A stretch of DNA of 64,000 bases from Hepsetus odoe (Eukaryota > Chordata > Actinopteri > Characiformes > Hepsetidae). How positions within the stretch are numbered: position 1 is the stretch's first letter; the number at the start of each line of letters is the position of its first letter. The DNA is taken from positions 28,453,394 through 28,517,393 of the forward strand of contig CM029367.1 in the NCBI GenBank assembly GCA_017165825.1, in the 5' to 3' direction. A program made the translations under genes and the position numbers. The notes under the pieces were generated by a model that saw only the letters and a program-made list of their open reading frames with translations, did not search any database and had not been told where the DNA came from. Shown one piece after another: positions 24,032-35,986 of this stretch.

Positions 24032-24101
24032 CTGCACTCATCAGTGGTCCGTTATCCTTGTCATTTGTGGTCCCATGAGATGACTCACATACCAGAGTGC
24101 A
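24032..24101 (-). CDS. inpp4b: inpp4b short linker exon
   Basis: This 70-base exon has 23 codons plus 1 base. The acceptor is a T-rich tract ending ttacccacag and the donor is GCAG/gtaagt, a near-consensus site. The peptide begins CTLVCESSHGTTNDKDNG and ends PLMSA. It fits the place of the poorly conserved INPP4B linker that starts CALVCE in the human protein (recalled). The sequence is polar and probably flexible, which suits a spacer between the C2 domain and the next folded part. The final G joins TC of the exon at 16012 to make valine, giving SAVFKNPVCK. Conservation is weaker than in the neighbours, but splice sites and phases support it strongly. Confidence 0.9.
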
Positions 24102-24664
24102 CTGTGGGTAAGAAAAAAACAAACAAAAATGAATTGTTTTCTCTGGAACCAGAACCTGCACAATATTGATGTACGATGAATACAGCCCTCTTGTAGCCAC
24201 ACTCAAAACTGATCTCACATCAACCATGAGTGGCAACAAGTGCTTGAGGAGAACACACGTTCAATTAAAGATTACAATGTCTCTGGAGTGGCGTGTAAAT
24301 ACAGCATGACGCTCCGTCACGGCCACAGAGTAATGGGTGTCTTCCTCCGCTGTAATAAATCACAGCACCGCTGCCGTCGCTCCTTTACAGCAAGAAATAA
24401 TTGGCTCCTGTTAAAAAAAGGAGGACATAGAGGCGATCTTCTTGAGGCAGACATTCGCCAGAGGCTGCTGGGATAGCAACTGTCCTCCGCAACCACATCC
24501 ACCACTTCTGCTGCTGCGAAAAAGCCACATCAAAGGGTATAAGGTGACAGTGTCCCGTCTTGGTCTCTCTCTGACTTTCTCTGCACCTATTTCTCACTCA
24601 CTGCTCCTCCTCTCACTGCCTCTTTCTCTCTCCTTCCCCAAGTGTCTGTCCCTCTCTCCCCAAC
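24102..24664. other. Intron upstream of the 24032-24101 exon
   Basis: Holds the T-rich acceptor tract. Otherwise unique. Confidence 0.55.
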
Positions 24665-24675
24665 TGTTTGTCTTT

Positions 24676-24677
24676 GG

Positions 24678-24753
<76 letters not shown>

Positions 24754-24782
24754 CCTACCCACCTACCTACCTACCCACTCAT
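24676..24782. repeat. TATC microsatellite with diverged CTAC end
   Basis: About 19 TATC units from 24679, then several CTAC or CCAC variants. All three plus frames read as Tyr-Leu-Ser-Ile repeats and are not genes. Confidence 0.9.
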
Positions 24783-25651
24783 CCTCTGGTGTTCCATTTC
24801 TCTCTTTATTATTATTTAATTTTTTTTTCTCTACATGTTTTCTGATGTGTCTGCAACACCTGGACTCAGTCCTCCAGGCTCTGGACTTGTCCCACTGTGC
24901 TGCATCACTTAAACAGTGCAAGAAAAGGGCAACGCTTGCGCCAAATCAGATCAGCCACTGATCCCCATTCAGCTCCGGCCTTCACTCCCCATCACTTCAC
25001 CTAAACATTGCGAATCAGCTTTCTGGAGTGTGAGGAAAATGCTGTCACTTCTAATCACATCACACACTGACCTCAGATCAGCCAGTGCAAGTGCACGACT
25101 GCATCACCAGCTCAGAGGGGAAAAGGAAATAAATAACGTAGAACAATGACTCTTAATCAGTTCTGGAGAGAGGAAGAGAGCAGCAGTTCCACCGAGGAGC
25201 CGTGACCCAAATTACCCTCGAACATCAGAAAAAAGAAAGTCCCAGACTGTGAATGAAACCTGCAGACCAAACAGACCACAAAAACACCCTTTTTATGTTT
25301 TGGGGGCATGGAGTTGGGGGGTAATTCACTCTGTTTCTACTTGTTCACTTCATGTGATCTGGATCATAAACTGATCAGATACATAGAAGTCAAATGCATC
25401 TCTGCTCAGCCAAACTGAAATCCCATAATCCCATGTGGCAATATGCAAACAAGCTAAAATACAATAGCCAGTCACTTGTGCTGAACCTCGGATTTCTGTG
25501 CAATTCAAAAGAAAAGCCCAATTCTGCACAAAACAGCACATTTTACAGGGAGGTTCTGTTGAGAATAATCAACCTCCATCATGAACCACATACACTGAAA
25601 CACGATACATTGTAGAGAACAGTGTTTCAGCTCATCCAAACAAAACTATCA
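24783..25651. other. Intron, nothing recognised
   Basis: Unique sequence between microsatellite and tandem duplication. Confidence 0.5.
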
Positions 25652-25790
25652 AACTGCTCAGGTACAGAGACTGGACTGAACATGAGAGACAACAACACTG
25701 TCCTTCAGGAAGATCTGGAGAACTGCTCAGGTACAGAGACTGGACTGAAAATGAGAGAAAAAAATACACTGTCCTTCAGGAAGATCTGAG
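25652..25790. repeat. Two-copy tandem duplication, 69-base period
   Basis: aactgctcaggtacagagac begins at 25652 and again at 25721. Each copy continues through tggactgaa, an A-rich variable patch and cactgtccttcaggaagatc. The copies differ by a few substitutions and small indels. Confidence 0.9.
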
Positions 25791-26468
25791 AAATGTTCCT
25801 CAACAAAACGTACAATAAAAAACACAAGACAATCTGGGGCTTTGCAAGCAAAATTGATCATTCAAACAAAATACTCTCATAAGACTCGATACATACGACT
25901 TTGTTTTTCACAGGAATCACACCCATAAAACGGCACGGTCCTTAAATCCAAACATAACCTCTGTTCTCGTCCTGCTCCGCTCTTCTCCCTATCTCCACCG
26001 TACAGGTGTGGCCTTACACTTCACGACAGATTAACACTGACACACACACACACATACACACACACACATGCACCAGATGGTTGCCTTACAACCAGAGGCA
26101 CCTAAATGAGGACGCATGCACATGTGAACACAGCAAGCAGGAATCGTATCAGTCGTCTTGAGCTGCTAATCTGGCCTATTTGCACCACTCCGTTTATCCG
26201 CCCATTGACTGTTAGAAGCGTGTGAATGAATGGTAGCGCTTAGCCGAGCTGGGTCACACTGCAAGCTTTCTTGGCTAAATATATAAATATAGGATCACTG
26301 CAAACATTCCAATAATGAACACATTTTCCTTCTCCCAAATGAAGTTTAATACCTTCTAAACTCTCAGAAGAAAAGGCACTAACTTCTCACACCGCTGGAG
26401 TGATAACCTCAAGAGAACATTTTCAGGACCCTCAGTTAAGTTGATGAAGACAAGACAATATATCTTTT
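25791..26468. other. Intron, with a CA run
   Basis: Interrupted CA run at 26039-26068. The rest is unique. Confidence 0.55.
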
Positions 26469-26469
26469 T

Positions 26470-26662
26470 GGAGGCAGCAGTGGCCTAGGGTTTAAAGAAA
26501 TAGGCCCCATAATCAGAAGGTCGTGGGTTTGATTTCCAGATCAAAGGTTGCCCTGAGTTACCCTTGAGCATGGTACCATCCTGGGTGCTGGATTTGGCTG
26601 CCCTCTGCTGCATGATGTGTATGGGTTAGTTGACTGTGTGCTGTGTGCTGTTGTATCTTACA
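26470..26662 (+). mobile_element. SINE-A copy
   Basis: Head ggaggcagcagtggcctagg, degraded B box gggtttgatttcc, then aaggttgccctgagttaccc and ttgagcatggtacc, with a short tail. Confidence 0.8.
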
Positions 26663-27737
26663 TAACCCTCTGAAATCCCAGGCCAGACTTGACCCACAGA
26701 TTCATCTGTAAACTCCATTACAATACATCACCCATTACAAATCCATTACTATACATCATCCAGCAGATATAATCAGAGCAGGGATTAGCTTTAATGACAC
26801 TCCTTTAGCAGGGGTTCAAACCTTGCCTGCTAACAGAGCAACCCTCTGTAAAAAACAAGACTTTCTGCAGGACTGCAGCTGGAAAGCTGCTAGAGGGCAG
26901 CAAAGAGGAAGCAGTTGTGAGTGTGATGTGACCCTGTACACAGATACAACACATATCAGTAAAAGCATGAACTAAAAACACCAGTTCAAGAGGTCCCAAG
27001 TAAAAAATGTGAAAAAGTTTTTGCATGCAATTTGCATCTTTAATATTTGATGCACGTGTTTATAAACCAGTGTTACGTGCAAATGTTTGTGCAATCTGGT
27101 TAATATGTGATATGAAGTTTTGATGTCCTAAACAGGAAATGTAAATTTAAAATGGCACCATGCAATAGCAGCTATGGCTGACTTGTGTTTTGAGGCCCTG
27201 AGGGAGTTTTAGCTGCAGGCGTAACCTGCAGCACCGCAAACACAGAGAGAAGTCCATTCAAACACACTTTTTTTTAACAATTTATGATATTAGAATCACA
27301 AGGGTCTCTGTGGATATTTGCTTGAAAAAAATCATTTTGACATCAGAGAAATGTTAGATTTAAGCAACTTCAAACTACGCTTTCACGATACATTTCTGGC
27401 CTCGGTGCTTAGGAGACGATGGAAAACTTTTTTGTATCGGCTTCCATTTTTCTCAGGTTTCTCATTTTAGATTCCGACTCGATACCTGCATATTTCAGAG
27501 TGTCTTTTTGGCATCAACAGACAGTGGTTCTGAAAAATTATTTCCACATTAGTGCATCCCAATTGATTCATTTAGGCAGCCACAGAGCATCTGAGATTGG
27601 TCAAAAGACTCAAAGCATTAAACTTTCGTTTGCTAATTAGTCAGAGGGCTCATTTGTTTTTAAACGATTTCTGCAATACCACTGTTGTGAAAGCTCCCAC
27701 AGCTACTGCCCCATCAAGCAGTCCACGTGTGTGTTAC
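26663..27737. other. Intron, nothing recognised
   Basis: Unique sequence leading to the donor of the 27738-27846 exon. Confidence 0.5.
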
Positions 27738-27846
27738 CTTCTGGTGTGTGTCAACAGCGATGTGGTCCACCTCGCCATCCTCTATCTCCCCCATCTTCAG
27801 CCGACACACCACCACGGTCCCCACAGCTGCCGAATCATCTGCCGTC
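27738..27846 (-). CDS. inpp4b: inpp4b coding exon: end of C2 domain and following linker
   Basis: This 109-base exon is read on the minus strand as 1 base plus 36 codons. The acceptor is a T-run followed by ggcag, and the donor is AAG/gtaaca. The peptide includes VGTVVVCRLKMGEIEDGEVD and ends with THQK. The core KMGEIEDGE, followed after one residue by DHI, is a hallmark of INPP4B and is preceded by a beta-strand-like GTVVV segment, which fits the last strand of the N-terminal C2 domain (family knowledge). The first base completes an arginine-type codon begun in an upstream exon that was not found in the window. The exon ends in phase 0, so it joins directly to the TGC codon of the next exon at 24101. 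No frameshift or stop is seen. Confidence 0.92.
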
Positions 27847-29395
27847 CTGCCAAAAAAAACAAGAGACAGGGATGAGTCAAATTAGGTTTGTATGTATGTA
27901 CGCAGTTTCCAGCACTGCTGACCATATGCCATTCGAAGAGTCCGGGTTTCTCATATTAGATATAATACTTTAGCTAATCCTCGGCAGCGAGTCCATGACT
28001 TCGAAGCTGGGGCTTCTGGAAATGAAGGAGAACAAAGACGAGCAAGCAAACAGCCTCCAATTATTCTGATTGATCGGTTTTGAGCGCTCGGCACCTTCAC
28101 GGCAGCTAATTAAGCTGTGTGCCATTATGGACTGCTCAGAACTCCAGGATAATACTGTGGTTTCAGAAGAAGTAGTGAAGAGCCTTGTCGTTACGGAGAA
28201 TTTTTAAGAAAAAGTGCAAACAAGTTTGAGCACACTAATAATGGCACTCATGCAAGGCCTTGAACACCTCCACATATTTGACTGTATATTTAGATGTTCA
28301 ATCGGGAGAAATATCTCACATATTCGTCCTCTCAGCAGGAAATCCAGCCCAAGGTCTCCAGAGGGGCTTGAGTAGGTCTTTTAGGATTGTGCAAGTAAAA
28401 GTTTAAATGTGCATGAAAACATCCAGAGGCTAAACTGATTTAAAGCATGGTTTTCTAATAGTGATTTTTATTGTGAGAAAAAACAAAGCAAAACAAAAAA
28501 AAACCTAATTTGTCACTACAAAACTCGTATCTCCATTTTGGCCACTTTTCATTTCTCTATAGGTTGTAAAGTGAGTCAGAATTCCATGGCCTACAGATCA
28601 TTAGAAATGGTTCAATGGGTCATGAATTTTCCCTCACTTCTCCCTGAACAGGAACATTTTTTTTGATGGTTAAAAACAACTTGGTAAAGAAAAACGTCTC
28701 ATTGTTTGGCTTTTTCGTTCCTTCGGGATGAGAAACCGTTCACCTCTGAGCAGCTTAGGGATTGCTTCAGTTAGAAATGCTTGATGGTGATAAACGTGGA
28801 TAAAGCCGTTGGTCTGATTGGTGCTCATTAATTCCTAATATATTTGGTCCTGATATATTTGTCAGGACACCAAAGCATTGCTATTGTTAGTTTGTGTCTA
28901 GTGGTCATCAGGAACTAGTACTTCGACCGAATTAGCAATATGTCCACCCTACAGGACAAGGACTGCTCGCAGCAAGTCTAGAAAGCCAAACAGAAGCAGC
29001 TGTTTGTCTTTGCCTTTATCATACAGCTTTTTCACCCAGCAATCCAAATGAAATGTTGCCAAAAATGATGCAACTTACGGCATATTCTGATATGATCAGG
29101 TTTACTGGGGGTCATGGGTAATTTGATCTTCTACAGATTCTACTCTGTAGTTTTATCTCTGAATCCTCTGAAATTACAGGTGCAATTACCCAGTGTTTTA
29201 TTTACTGAACTTGGTTGTCTGATCATTAAGCCCCACTCCAGACACATATTTCTATTATTTTCCAGGCAAACATCACCTCAGTTTGGAGAAAAAAGGCTTT
29301 CGAGCACAGGGGTGGGATGTTTTGGGGAAGGTTTAGGTTTTTGTTAATTTTTAAACCTGTATTTCATTTGCTATTTAAAAGTGATTGTTATTTAA
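27847..29395. other. Intron upstream of the first recognised exon
   Basis: The T-run acceptor tract lies at 27847-27862. 28080-28200 (with cagctaattaagctg) is a possible conserved element. No exon for the earlier C2-domain residues was found. Confidence 0.5.
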
Positions 29396-29612
29396 TCAGC
29401 AGCTGTGGCCTAGAGGTTCGGGAGTTGCCCCGTATCAGAATATTGCAGGTTTGATTCCCTCACCAGTAGGTTGCCTTGAGGTACGCTTGAGCAAGGTACC
29501 GTCCCCATCACTGCTCCCTGGGCACTTTCAATAGCTGCCCCCTGCTACACGTGTGTGTATGGGTGAAACACAGAGGTTGAATTTCGTTGTGCTGTGTGCT
29601 ATTTAACAAAAG
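29396..29612 (+). mobile_element. SINE-A copy
   Basis: Head cagcagctgtggcctagagg, B box ggtttgattcc, gcaaggtaccgtccccatca, agctgccccctgctacacgt, and gaatttcgttgtgctgtgtg. The extreme tail is lost. Confidence 0.87.
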
Positions 29613-29798
29613 CATGTAAACGGAATATGTTGGCAAATATTGCAGATTATTGCAGATTAGTGACACCCGATAAGGCATTTGATTTATTTTTTATTCATCA
29701 TGATATATTCTACACCTGATAGGTCAGTAACAAAAAATTATGAATAACAAAATACTTCCCTTTCGGCATACAAACTCAAGTCAAATATTTGCCATTTT

Positions 29799-30060
29799 GG
29801 GGGCAGCGGTGGCCTAGTGGTTAGGGAGTTGGCCCTGCATCGGAAGATTGTGGGTTTGATTCCCTCCCAAGTAGGTTGCCCTGAGGTACCCCTGAGCAAG
29901 GTACCGTCCCCGTCACCGCTCCCCGGGCGCTTTCAATAGCTGCCCACTGCTGCACGGTGTTTGTGTGCATGGGTTAAAAGCAGAGGTCCAATTTCGTTGT
30001 GGTTCATGGTGTGCAGTGCTGTGACCTCGCAATGACAAGGGTTTTCACTTTCATTTTCAT
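29799..30060 (+). mobile_element. SINE-A copy, full length
   Basis: The best reference copy on the plus strand. A box tggcctagtgg, B box gggtttgattccc, gtaggttgccctgaggtacc, tgagcaaggtaccgtccccg, gggcgctttcaatagctgcc, ccaatttcgttgtggttcat, and gacctcgcaatgacaagggt with the final ttttcactttcattttc. A short direct repeat of cattttg type flanks it. Confidence 0.9.
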
Positions 30061-31357
30061 TTTGGATTTGATGTTAAAATGTGCATCTACATGCTCTGAT
30101 GGAAACTTAGTTATGAATATATGCACCAATAACTTCACGGCCAGATGGGGGTACAGTTTTAAAGGGGTACATAAGACAACCAGTCAGTGCTGAACTAGTA
30201 AACTTTGGGTAAAATTGAACATTTCCAGGCACTTTAGAGTCCAACGACCTTGGGGTCAACTAGCGGGGCGATGTAGGTTTATTTTGGCTGTACTGGAGAT
30301 GCAATTTTCAGATCCATCACTTGAGATAGGGGACTAATGGAACTCTCAAAAGAAACAATCTGGCTTTGTCCAAGTCCTCTAGTCCCCCAGGAAGAGCCAA
30401 GTGGCTGATAGATTGAAGGCTTCAGGTACCACACTGCTGCAATTCCTCAGCTGAATAAATGGAAGAGGACTAGAAGGCACTCCTTCTGCCAAGGCCTGGA
30501 GTTCTTCACTCAGGCCTCAGCCAAATCCTGACTTTGAGCAAGTGTCCTCTGTGCCACCACTGCAATAAGTGGCCGGAGGTTATACATCACGTTTTACACT
30601 CAACATGGACTAATAGGCAGGCCAGAAGCTGGTAGTTCATGGGCCTGCAAGTGCCACCACAATGCAATCTCATGTAAAAGCCTCGGGCAAAGCTGCTGCT
30701 TGTCTTGTTAAAGTAATTGAGACGTGTCTTTGAGAGGCAGGGGGTGGATTAGGAAAGTTCCCAAAGTGCACTTTCTTCCACTCATCCTCCGAGTCGTATA
30801 GCGCTGATTAAGGGGTGCCGCCCCACAGGTTTGTTTGGTATGATTGGTGCCGCCCCCTGAATGCAGGTTTCCATGTTAACGAATCAAGCCAGGCTTTGCC
30901 CGATGAATTGCAGCAGGCAGAAAGCAGACAGCCTGGAGCTGTGATTGACCTTAAATTAACTTTGAAGCCCCTCCCCCTTCTCCTCCTCATTTCTGCCAGC
31001 AGATTGGCCGGTCGACAGCCGTATCCTCCACAAATCTAATTGGCCCCGGGTTCCTTTATGACAACAGTTAATCAGGGAGCTTTGTTAAAGTGACAAAAGG
31101 AATGAGAGCTTGGCGCAACTTGTGAATAATTCGGGAAGCAATTACTTAGCAGACGGACTCTCTGTGTCAAGGGGCCATTTCCACACACTTTCATACAATT
31201 TACAAATACGTCTGACAAATACGCACTCGTTTGTTCCAGCGATAACGTGGGCAAGGGTAAAGATTACGTGACATAAAAACAAAACAAAAAATTATTTTAT
31301 CATGAAGGTTGGTATCATGAGTTGGGTTAATGGTGTGTTATCCTTTTGTGAGTTTTG
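30061..31357. other. Intron, unique, with a possible conserved element
   Basis: 30780-31270 is free of repeats and has many homeobox- and TCF-like short motifs (ttaatcag, caattac, gataacg). This is suggestive only. Confidence 0.45.
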
Positions 31358-31536
31358 TGCCCCATGAACTGAATGGGTTCGAATCCCAAACCAGTATGTT
31401 GCCCTGAGGCATCCTTGAGCAAGGTACCGTCCCCATCACTGCTTCCCGGGCGCTTTCAATAGCTGCCCCCTGCTGCACGTGTGTGTATGTGTTAAATGCA
31501 GAGGTTGACAAGAATAATCACTTTCACTTTTTCATT
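31358..31536 (+). mobile_element. SINE-A copy, 5' truncated
   Basis: Starts in the tRNA part just before gggttcgaatccca, then gcaaggtaccgtccccatca, cgggcgctttcaatagctgc and a tail ending cactttcacttt, with an internal deletion. Confidence 0.85.
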
Positions 31537-31609
31537 CATACTAGTCTGTTTTTTCTGCCTGTCTGTCTACTATTATCTTTCTGCTTGTCAGTCTGTCCAT
31601 CCATCCATT

Positions 31610-31722
31610 TCTGTCATTCTATCTGATTGCTTATTTCTATCTATCCATCTATCTATCTATGTATCTATCTATCTATCTATCTATCTGTATGTCCATCTAT
31701 CTGTATGTCCATCTATCTGTAT
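31610..31722. repeat. TATC microsatellite with tgtatgtcca variant units
   Basis: TATC runs at about 31640-31686, then two larger units tatctgtatgtccatc. It separates two oppositely oriented SINEs. Confidence 0.88.
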
Positions 31723-31723
31723 G

Positions 31724-31986
31724 TGAAAGTGAAAAAGTGAAAGCCCTTGTCATTGCGAGGTCATGGCACAGCACACATGAACCACAACGAAATTGGACCT
31801 CTGCATTTTACCCATGCACACTCAAACCCGTGCAGCAGTGGGCAGCTATTGAAAGCGCCCGGGGAGCAGTGATGGGGACGGTACCTTGCTCAAGGGTACC
31901 TCAGGGCAATCTATTGGGAAGGGGTTTGAACCCCCGATCCTCCGATCATGCGGCTAACACCCTAACCGCTAGGCCACCGCTGCCCT
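31724..31986 (-). mobile_element. SINE-A copy, full length
   Basis: Minus strand: head gggcagcggtggcctagcgg, a gatcggaggatcgggggttc block, accccttcccaatagattgc, then the standard body and tail. The head block matches the chimeric SINE at 52604-52844, so this marks a subfamily. Flanked by atgtga on both sides, a likely target duplication. Confidence 0.9.
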
Positions 31987-32019
31987 ACATGTGAGCTCAT
32001 TTGTCTGCAGTTTTGTCTA

Positions 32020-32120
32020 TTCATCTATCCATCCTTTTCTATTTATCTATGTATCTATCAATGTAGCCATCTATGTACCCATGTATCTATCCATCTATCC
32101 ATCCATCCATCCATATCTGT
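32020..32120. repeat. Imperfect TATC/ATCC repeat
   Basis: Loose tctatc and atccatcc units with substitutions. Confidence 0.75.
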
Positions 32121-32385
32121 CATTTTATCTGCTTCTCTGTCTGCCTGAATTCCAAGATTACCTCCATTTATGGATGAAGTGCTATGTTGGACTATTTCTG
32201 TTCAGAGTCTCAGGTGCTCTGATATGAATTAGTCCCATTTTGTCACACAGGAACATTTATCTTGGAGAGTCAGTCCCAGTCGTAGGCTGAGCTCAAAGGA
32301 CTGTGTCATGTCAAACGACCAGTGTAGCATGAAAATGCACCTGGACAGTTATTACAAGTCCACAAGCATGAGTGCTAACATGTAC

Positions 32386-32387
<2 letters not shown>
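32121..32387. other. Intron, nothing recognised
   Basis: Unique sequence. Confidence 0.5.

Positions 32388-32388
<1 letters not shown>

Positions 32389-32420
<32 letters not shown>
32389..32420. repeat. AC microsatellite
   Basis: About 16 units. Confidence 0.88.
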
Positions 32421-32424
<4 letters not shown>

Positions 32425-32707
32425 GGCTTTTACACAACTATGAGCATGTGACAAAAACGCTGCAAGGAAACTCTGGAGGGCATGGACGGGGCTGCAGTGG
32501 GGGCTGCAGTGCAGGATGCCGGCTGGGGAAAGGCAGCTCCATAAATCAGCCTTTCAACCTTAAGACCACATGAGTCATGATGATCGCCATGCACATATCA
32601 GTTGCTGTGTGAGGTGCTCCTTAAGAGAGATGGTTAACCTTAAAATCCTTAAAAATGAAAAATGTTTCATTTGTTAAAATCCAGTTTTCATACAAATAAA
32701 AACCAAA

Positions 32708-32708
<1 letters not shown>

Positions 32709-32801
<93 letters not shown>
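32709..32801. repeat. Long uninterrupted AC microsatellite
   Basis: About 46 perfect units, among the longest perfect CA arrays in the window. Confidence 0.92.
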
Positions 32802-32805
<4 letters not shown>

Positions 32806-33888
32806 AAGGCTTCTATACCCCATCTTGGCAGACTCAGGCAATATGTCCTGGTTACACTGAGGTTATTTTAGTTTTAATGTATGAATTCATAAGATTCATA
32901 TGCCTGTACATAAGCATTTTATAACAACTGACATAATGCTACATAAGCATTAATAAAGATTTATACAGATTCACTAAATTTCTTTACTGATAGCCTTTAT
33001 TTAGTAGAAACTTCCACAAAAAAGATTGACCCAGTCAAACACCTAATGCTGACTGTTGTTTAATGATCATTCTGTCTGCAAATGATGTCCCACAGCTTTA
33101 AAGCTATGAAAACAATTACAGCAGAAGACTGATTTGATCTGTTCTTCATTCTGTTAATGAATGAACTGAGAAGAGCCTATCACAGACATCCTTTCAGTTT
33201 TATTTTACTGCTTTTAAGTTATTTTGTGCTTGAAAAATGCTTTAAACTGATGTGTACATCAGCATTAATACCTCATTTACAGCCACGATGACCGTTCCAC
33301 ATTTAAGCTACTTTAGCCTGGTGGGTCCATGTACTGGTTGACATCTTCATGCATTCAAAAAAAAAAAATGTGTTTAGTTTTTCATGAAAAACAAGTGATT
33401 TTAATTCATTTCCAAACACAAAGCTGCTTTGACACCAGTGGAAAGTATTTTAGAAAAACCCACATTTGAGTAATTTGACGTTATCATGGTCAGTAATGCT
33501 CGACTGCATTGGTATTGTGGCTTCGAAGCATGCTCGTTTCTATATTTATGGTATTATTTGTGCTGCTGCTTTAATAAGTGTAGATCCAGAGACTGCTTCC
33601 ACACACTCGGTCAGAAACAAAGCTTCTGAATGGTCAACAGACTCGACCCTCTATGGGTCTGCTAGAGATGGCCATGTTAACCTCTACAATAACTGTTTCC
33701 AGCACAGAAAACTGGATCAATAATCCCAGAAGACATTCAGTGTTGGGTTTATCAACATTGATTTATTTCAAAAAGCCTCCAAAAATACAGTGCAGCTCCA
33801 GGCTGAAATGTGAAGTCCTCAATGGAACAGCACAATGCTGCACTTGTGGGTAAAAAAAGAGTATGTCTCTAGCATGCAGCATTTCGGA
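32802..33888. other. Intron, nothing recognised
   Basis: AT-rich unique sequence. The plus ORF at 33466-33723 has no recognisable feature. Confidence 0.5.
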
Positions 33889-34042
33889 GATATAATCAGA
33901 GTTTGATTCCCAGAGCAGTTGGTTTGCTCGTACTGTCCCCATCACTGCTCCTAGGGTTCTGGATATAGCTGCTTACTGCTGCATGGTGCGTGTGGGTTAA
34001 ATGCAGATGATGTATTTCATTGTAGTCACTTTTACTTCTTCA
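33889..34042 (+). mobile_element. SINE-A copy, 5' truncated and old
   Basis: B-box remnant gagtttgattccc, gtccccatcactgctcc, ctgctgcatggtgcg, gtgggttaaatgcagatga. The gcaaggtacc part is deleted. Confidence 0.7.
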
Positions 34043-34761
34043 TATTTAGTCCATCGTAAACAATGTCCAAATCCATTTCTTTTTTACTCAGCTGCCGCTA
34101 AAAGTTGGTGTGACTCAGGAAGGAGAGCATTCCGTCTCGACCTTGACTTTGATTCCCTGAGAATGCAGTCTTCCTTCAACAGCATAAAATCACAGCACCC
34201 TGATTAGACTCCTTCCTCACCTGTTCCAGGGACACAAACAATTCTTCGACAGACTTACACCTGGAGGTCCTGCACAGTGACTCACTGAATCATTGCTTCA
34301 GGTTACCAATAACAACCTGGATCACACTGACACCCAGCAGGTGCCTGTGGCTCCCCGTGGGCCAAAGTCTGGCCACTGCTGACACAAGGCTGAAATTGTG
34401 TAAAAATACATCATAGCTGCAAAAGAACATGGTGTGCTTACATAACTGCACTATTGTAGTTAGCTGTCTGAGTTCATCTACAGCTCATTAAAACATTACT
34501 TCGTTCGCGGGCCCGTTTCATGGAAATTATCTTTAAAAGAGCGTTTAAATTTTGCACCTCTATCCCACCCAGCTGCAAAACACGGCTGGTTTTGAATTCA
34601 CTGTATTGAGGACCATTGCATTTACATTTATCTGCCTATTCAGCCCACAGTAAATTAGATGTACATATTTACCTAGAAATTTTCATGCAAAATGAATAAT
34701 TAATGCGTTTGGCAGATGATTCCACAAAAGCTTAAGAGCACCTGAAGAGAAATAAATTATA
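34043..34761. other. Intron, nothing recognised
   Basis: A 40-base exon-like segment at 34221-34260 was considered and rejected. Otherwise unique. Confidence 0.5.
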
Positions 34762-34998
34762 TGAAAGTAAAGTGACTCTTTGGCATTGTGAAACACAGCA
34801 CACAGGGAAGCACAACAAAATGCATCCTCTGTTTGTACCCATACACACACGTGCAACAGTGGGCAGCCATATCCAGGATGCGGTGATGGGGGCGGTACCT
34901 TGCTCAAGGGTACCTCAGGGCAAACTACTGGTCTGGGGTTCAAACCAACAACCTATACAGGCGCCTAGTCCCTTAACACTAGGCCACTGCTGTCCTGA
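34762..34998 (-). mobile_element. SINE-A copy, near full length
   Basis: Head reads aggacagcagtggcctagtg on the minus strand. B box and gcaaggtaccgcccccatca are present. Tail ends gtcactttactttcat. Confidence 0.85.
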
Positions 34999-35059
34999 AA
35001 AAAATATAAAGTCAGTGTATATAAATATAAGCTAAGTGCCAATGAAGATCCAACATGTT

Positions 35060-35360
35060 TCACATCAAGTGCCTTAGCGGCTTATCCTTGCCCAGGACAG
35101 AGGGGTGCTAGGTGGTGAAGGGTGAAAAGTGGAGAAACACTCTGGCCAGATTAACTTGTCAAAGCAAGGTAGATGTAGAGTCGCAGCTAGGGGTACGGTT
35201 TAGCCTCTCAGTCTACCTGTATGTCTTTGGACTGTGGAGGAAAAGCATACACGTACAGGCACAGACATTAAACTCCAAACTCCACACAGAAAGGCCTCAA
35301 GTGGGAATCAAACCCAGAACCTTCTCACTGTGAGGGAACCGCCCAAACCACTGCACCCTT
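35060..35360 (-). repeat. Common fish interspersed repeat, diverged
   Basis: gccttagcggcttatccttg, tacctgtatgtctttggact, aactccacacagaaaggcct, gtgggaatcaaacccagaac and cttctcactgtgaggg follow the order seen at 4741-5108. Confidence 0.75.
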
Positions 35361-35735
35361 CATCATCACTGGAAAATATTTGCCTTTCACATTTAAGTGT
35401 AAAAATAGTCCAAAATGACAAATTTAAATATATTAAATTGAAATATTTAAATATAAAATACATGATTAACTTTAACTGAAATCTTAGAATGTCCCATCCT
35501 GTAAAACTTCTTAAAAAGACACATCTCTTTTCTCTGAAAGCAAAGATACGCTGGGTTGTGTAAAGACGGCGGGTCATCACTCTGTAAAGAAGGCTGGAGA
35601 AGGCCTTAAAAAAACATATTAGACTAGTTCAATACGCTGTGATGATTTGTGAAGGGCAGAATGATGCAGTGTGTTCTGTGGGTAAACTAAAGCCAGGAGG
35701 GAGCAGTCCAGCACAACAGAAACTCCAAATTGAGA
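35361..35735. other. Intron, nothing recognised
   Basis: AT-rich unique sequence. Confidence 0.5.
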
Positions 35736-35935
35736 GCGAGAGAGTGAGAGAGAGAGAGAGAGAGAGAGCTAGGAGCAGCTATTTTGTGAAATGAAAGAGG
35801 GGTGACAAAGACAAATGAACAGCAGTGAGATTTAGTGCTGTACAATGAAGATATAGGAAACAGCGAGGGAGAGGGAGAAAGAAAGAGAGAGAGAGAGAGA
35901 AAGAAAGAGAGAGAGAGAGCAAAAAAAAGAGAACA
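35736..35935. repeat. GA-rich tracts
   Basis: GA runs at 35744-35768 and 35877-35920, with mixed purine-rich sequence in the second. Confidence 0.85.
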
Positions 35936-35986
35936 GAAAAGAGAGAGGTTTGGATGAAACTGTATGAAGAAAAGACACACACAAAA

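Noticed and set aside
29799..29880. tRNA gene call on the SINE head
   Set aside because: A and B boxes are present, but the cloverleaf is not preserved and the sequence continues into a SINE body repeated many times in the window.
34221..34260. 40-base minus-strand exon candidate (SVEELFVSLEQ)
   Set aside because: It has a good donor, but the acceptor has a weak polypyrimidine tract, the frame has no match to INPP4B, and it is too short to support alone.
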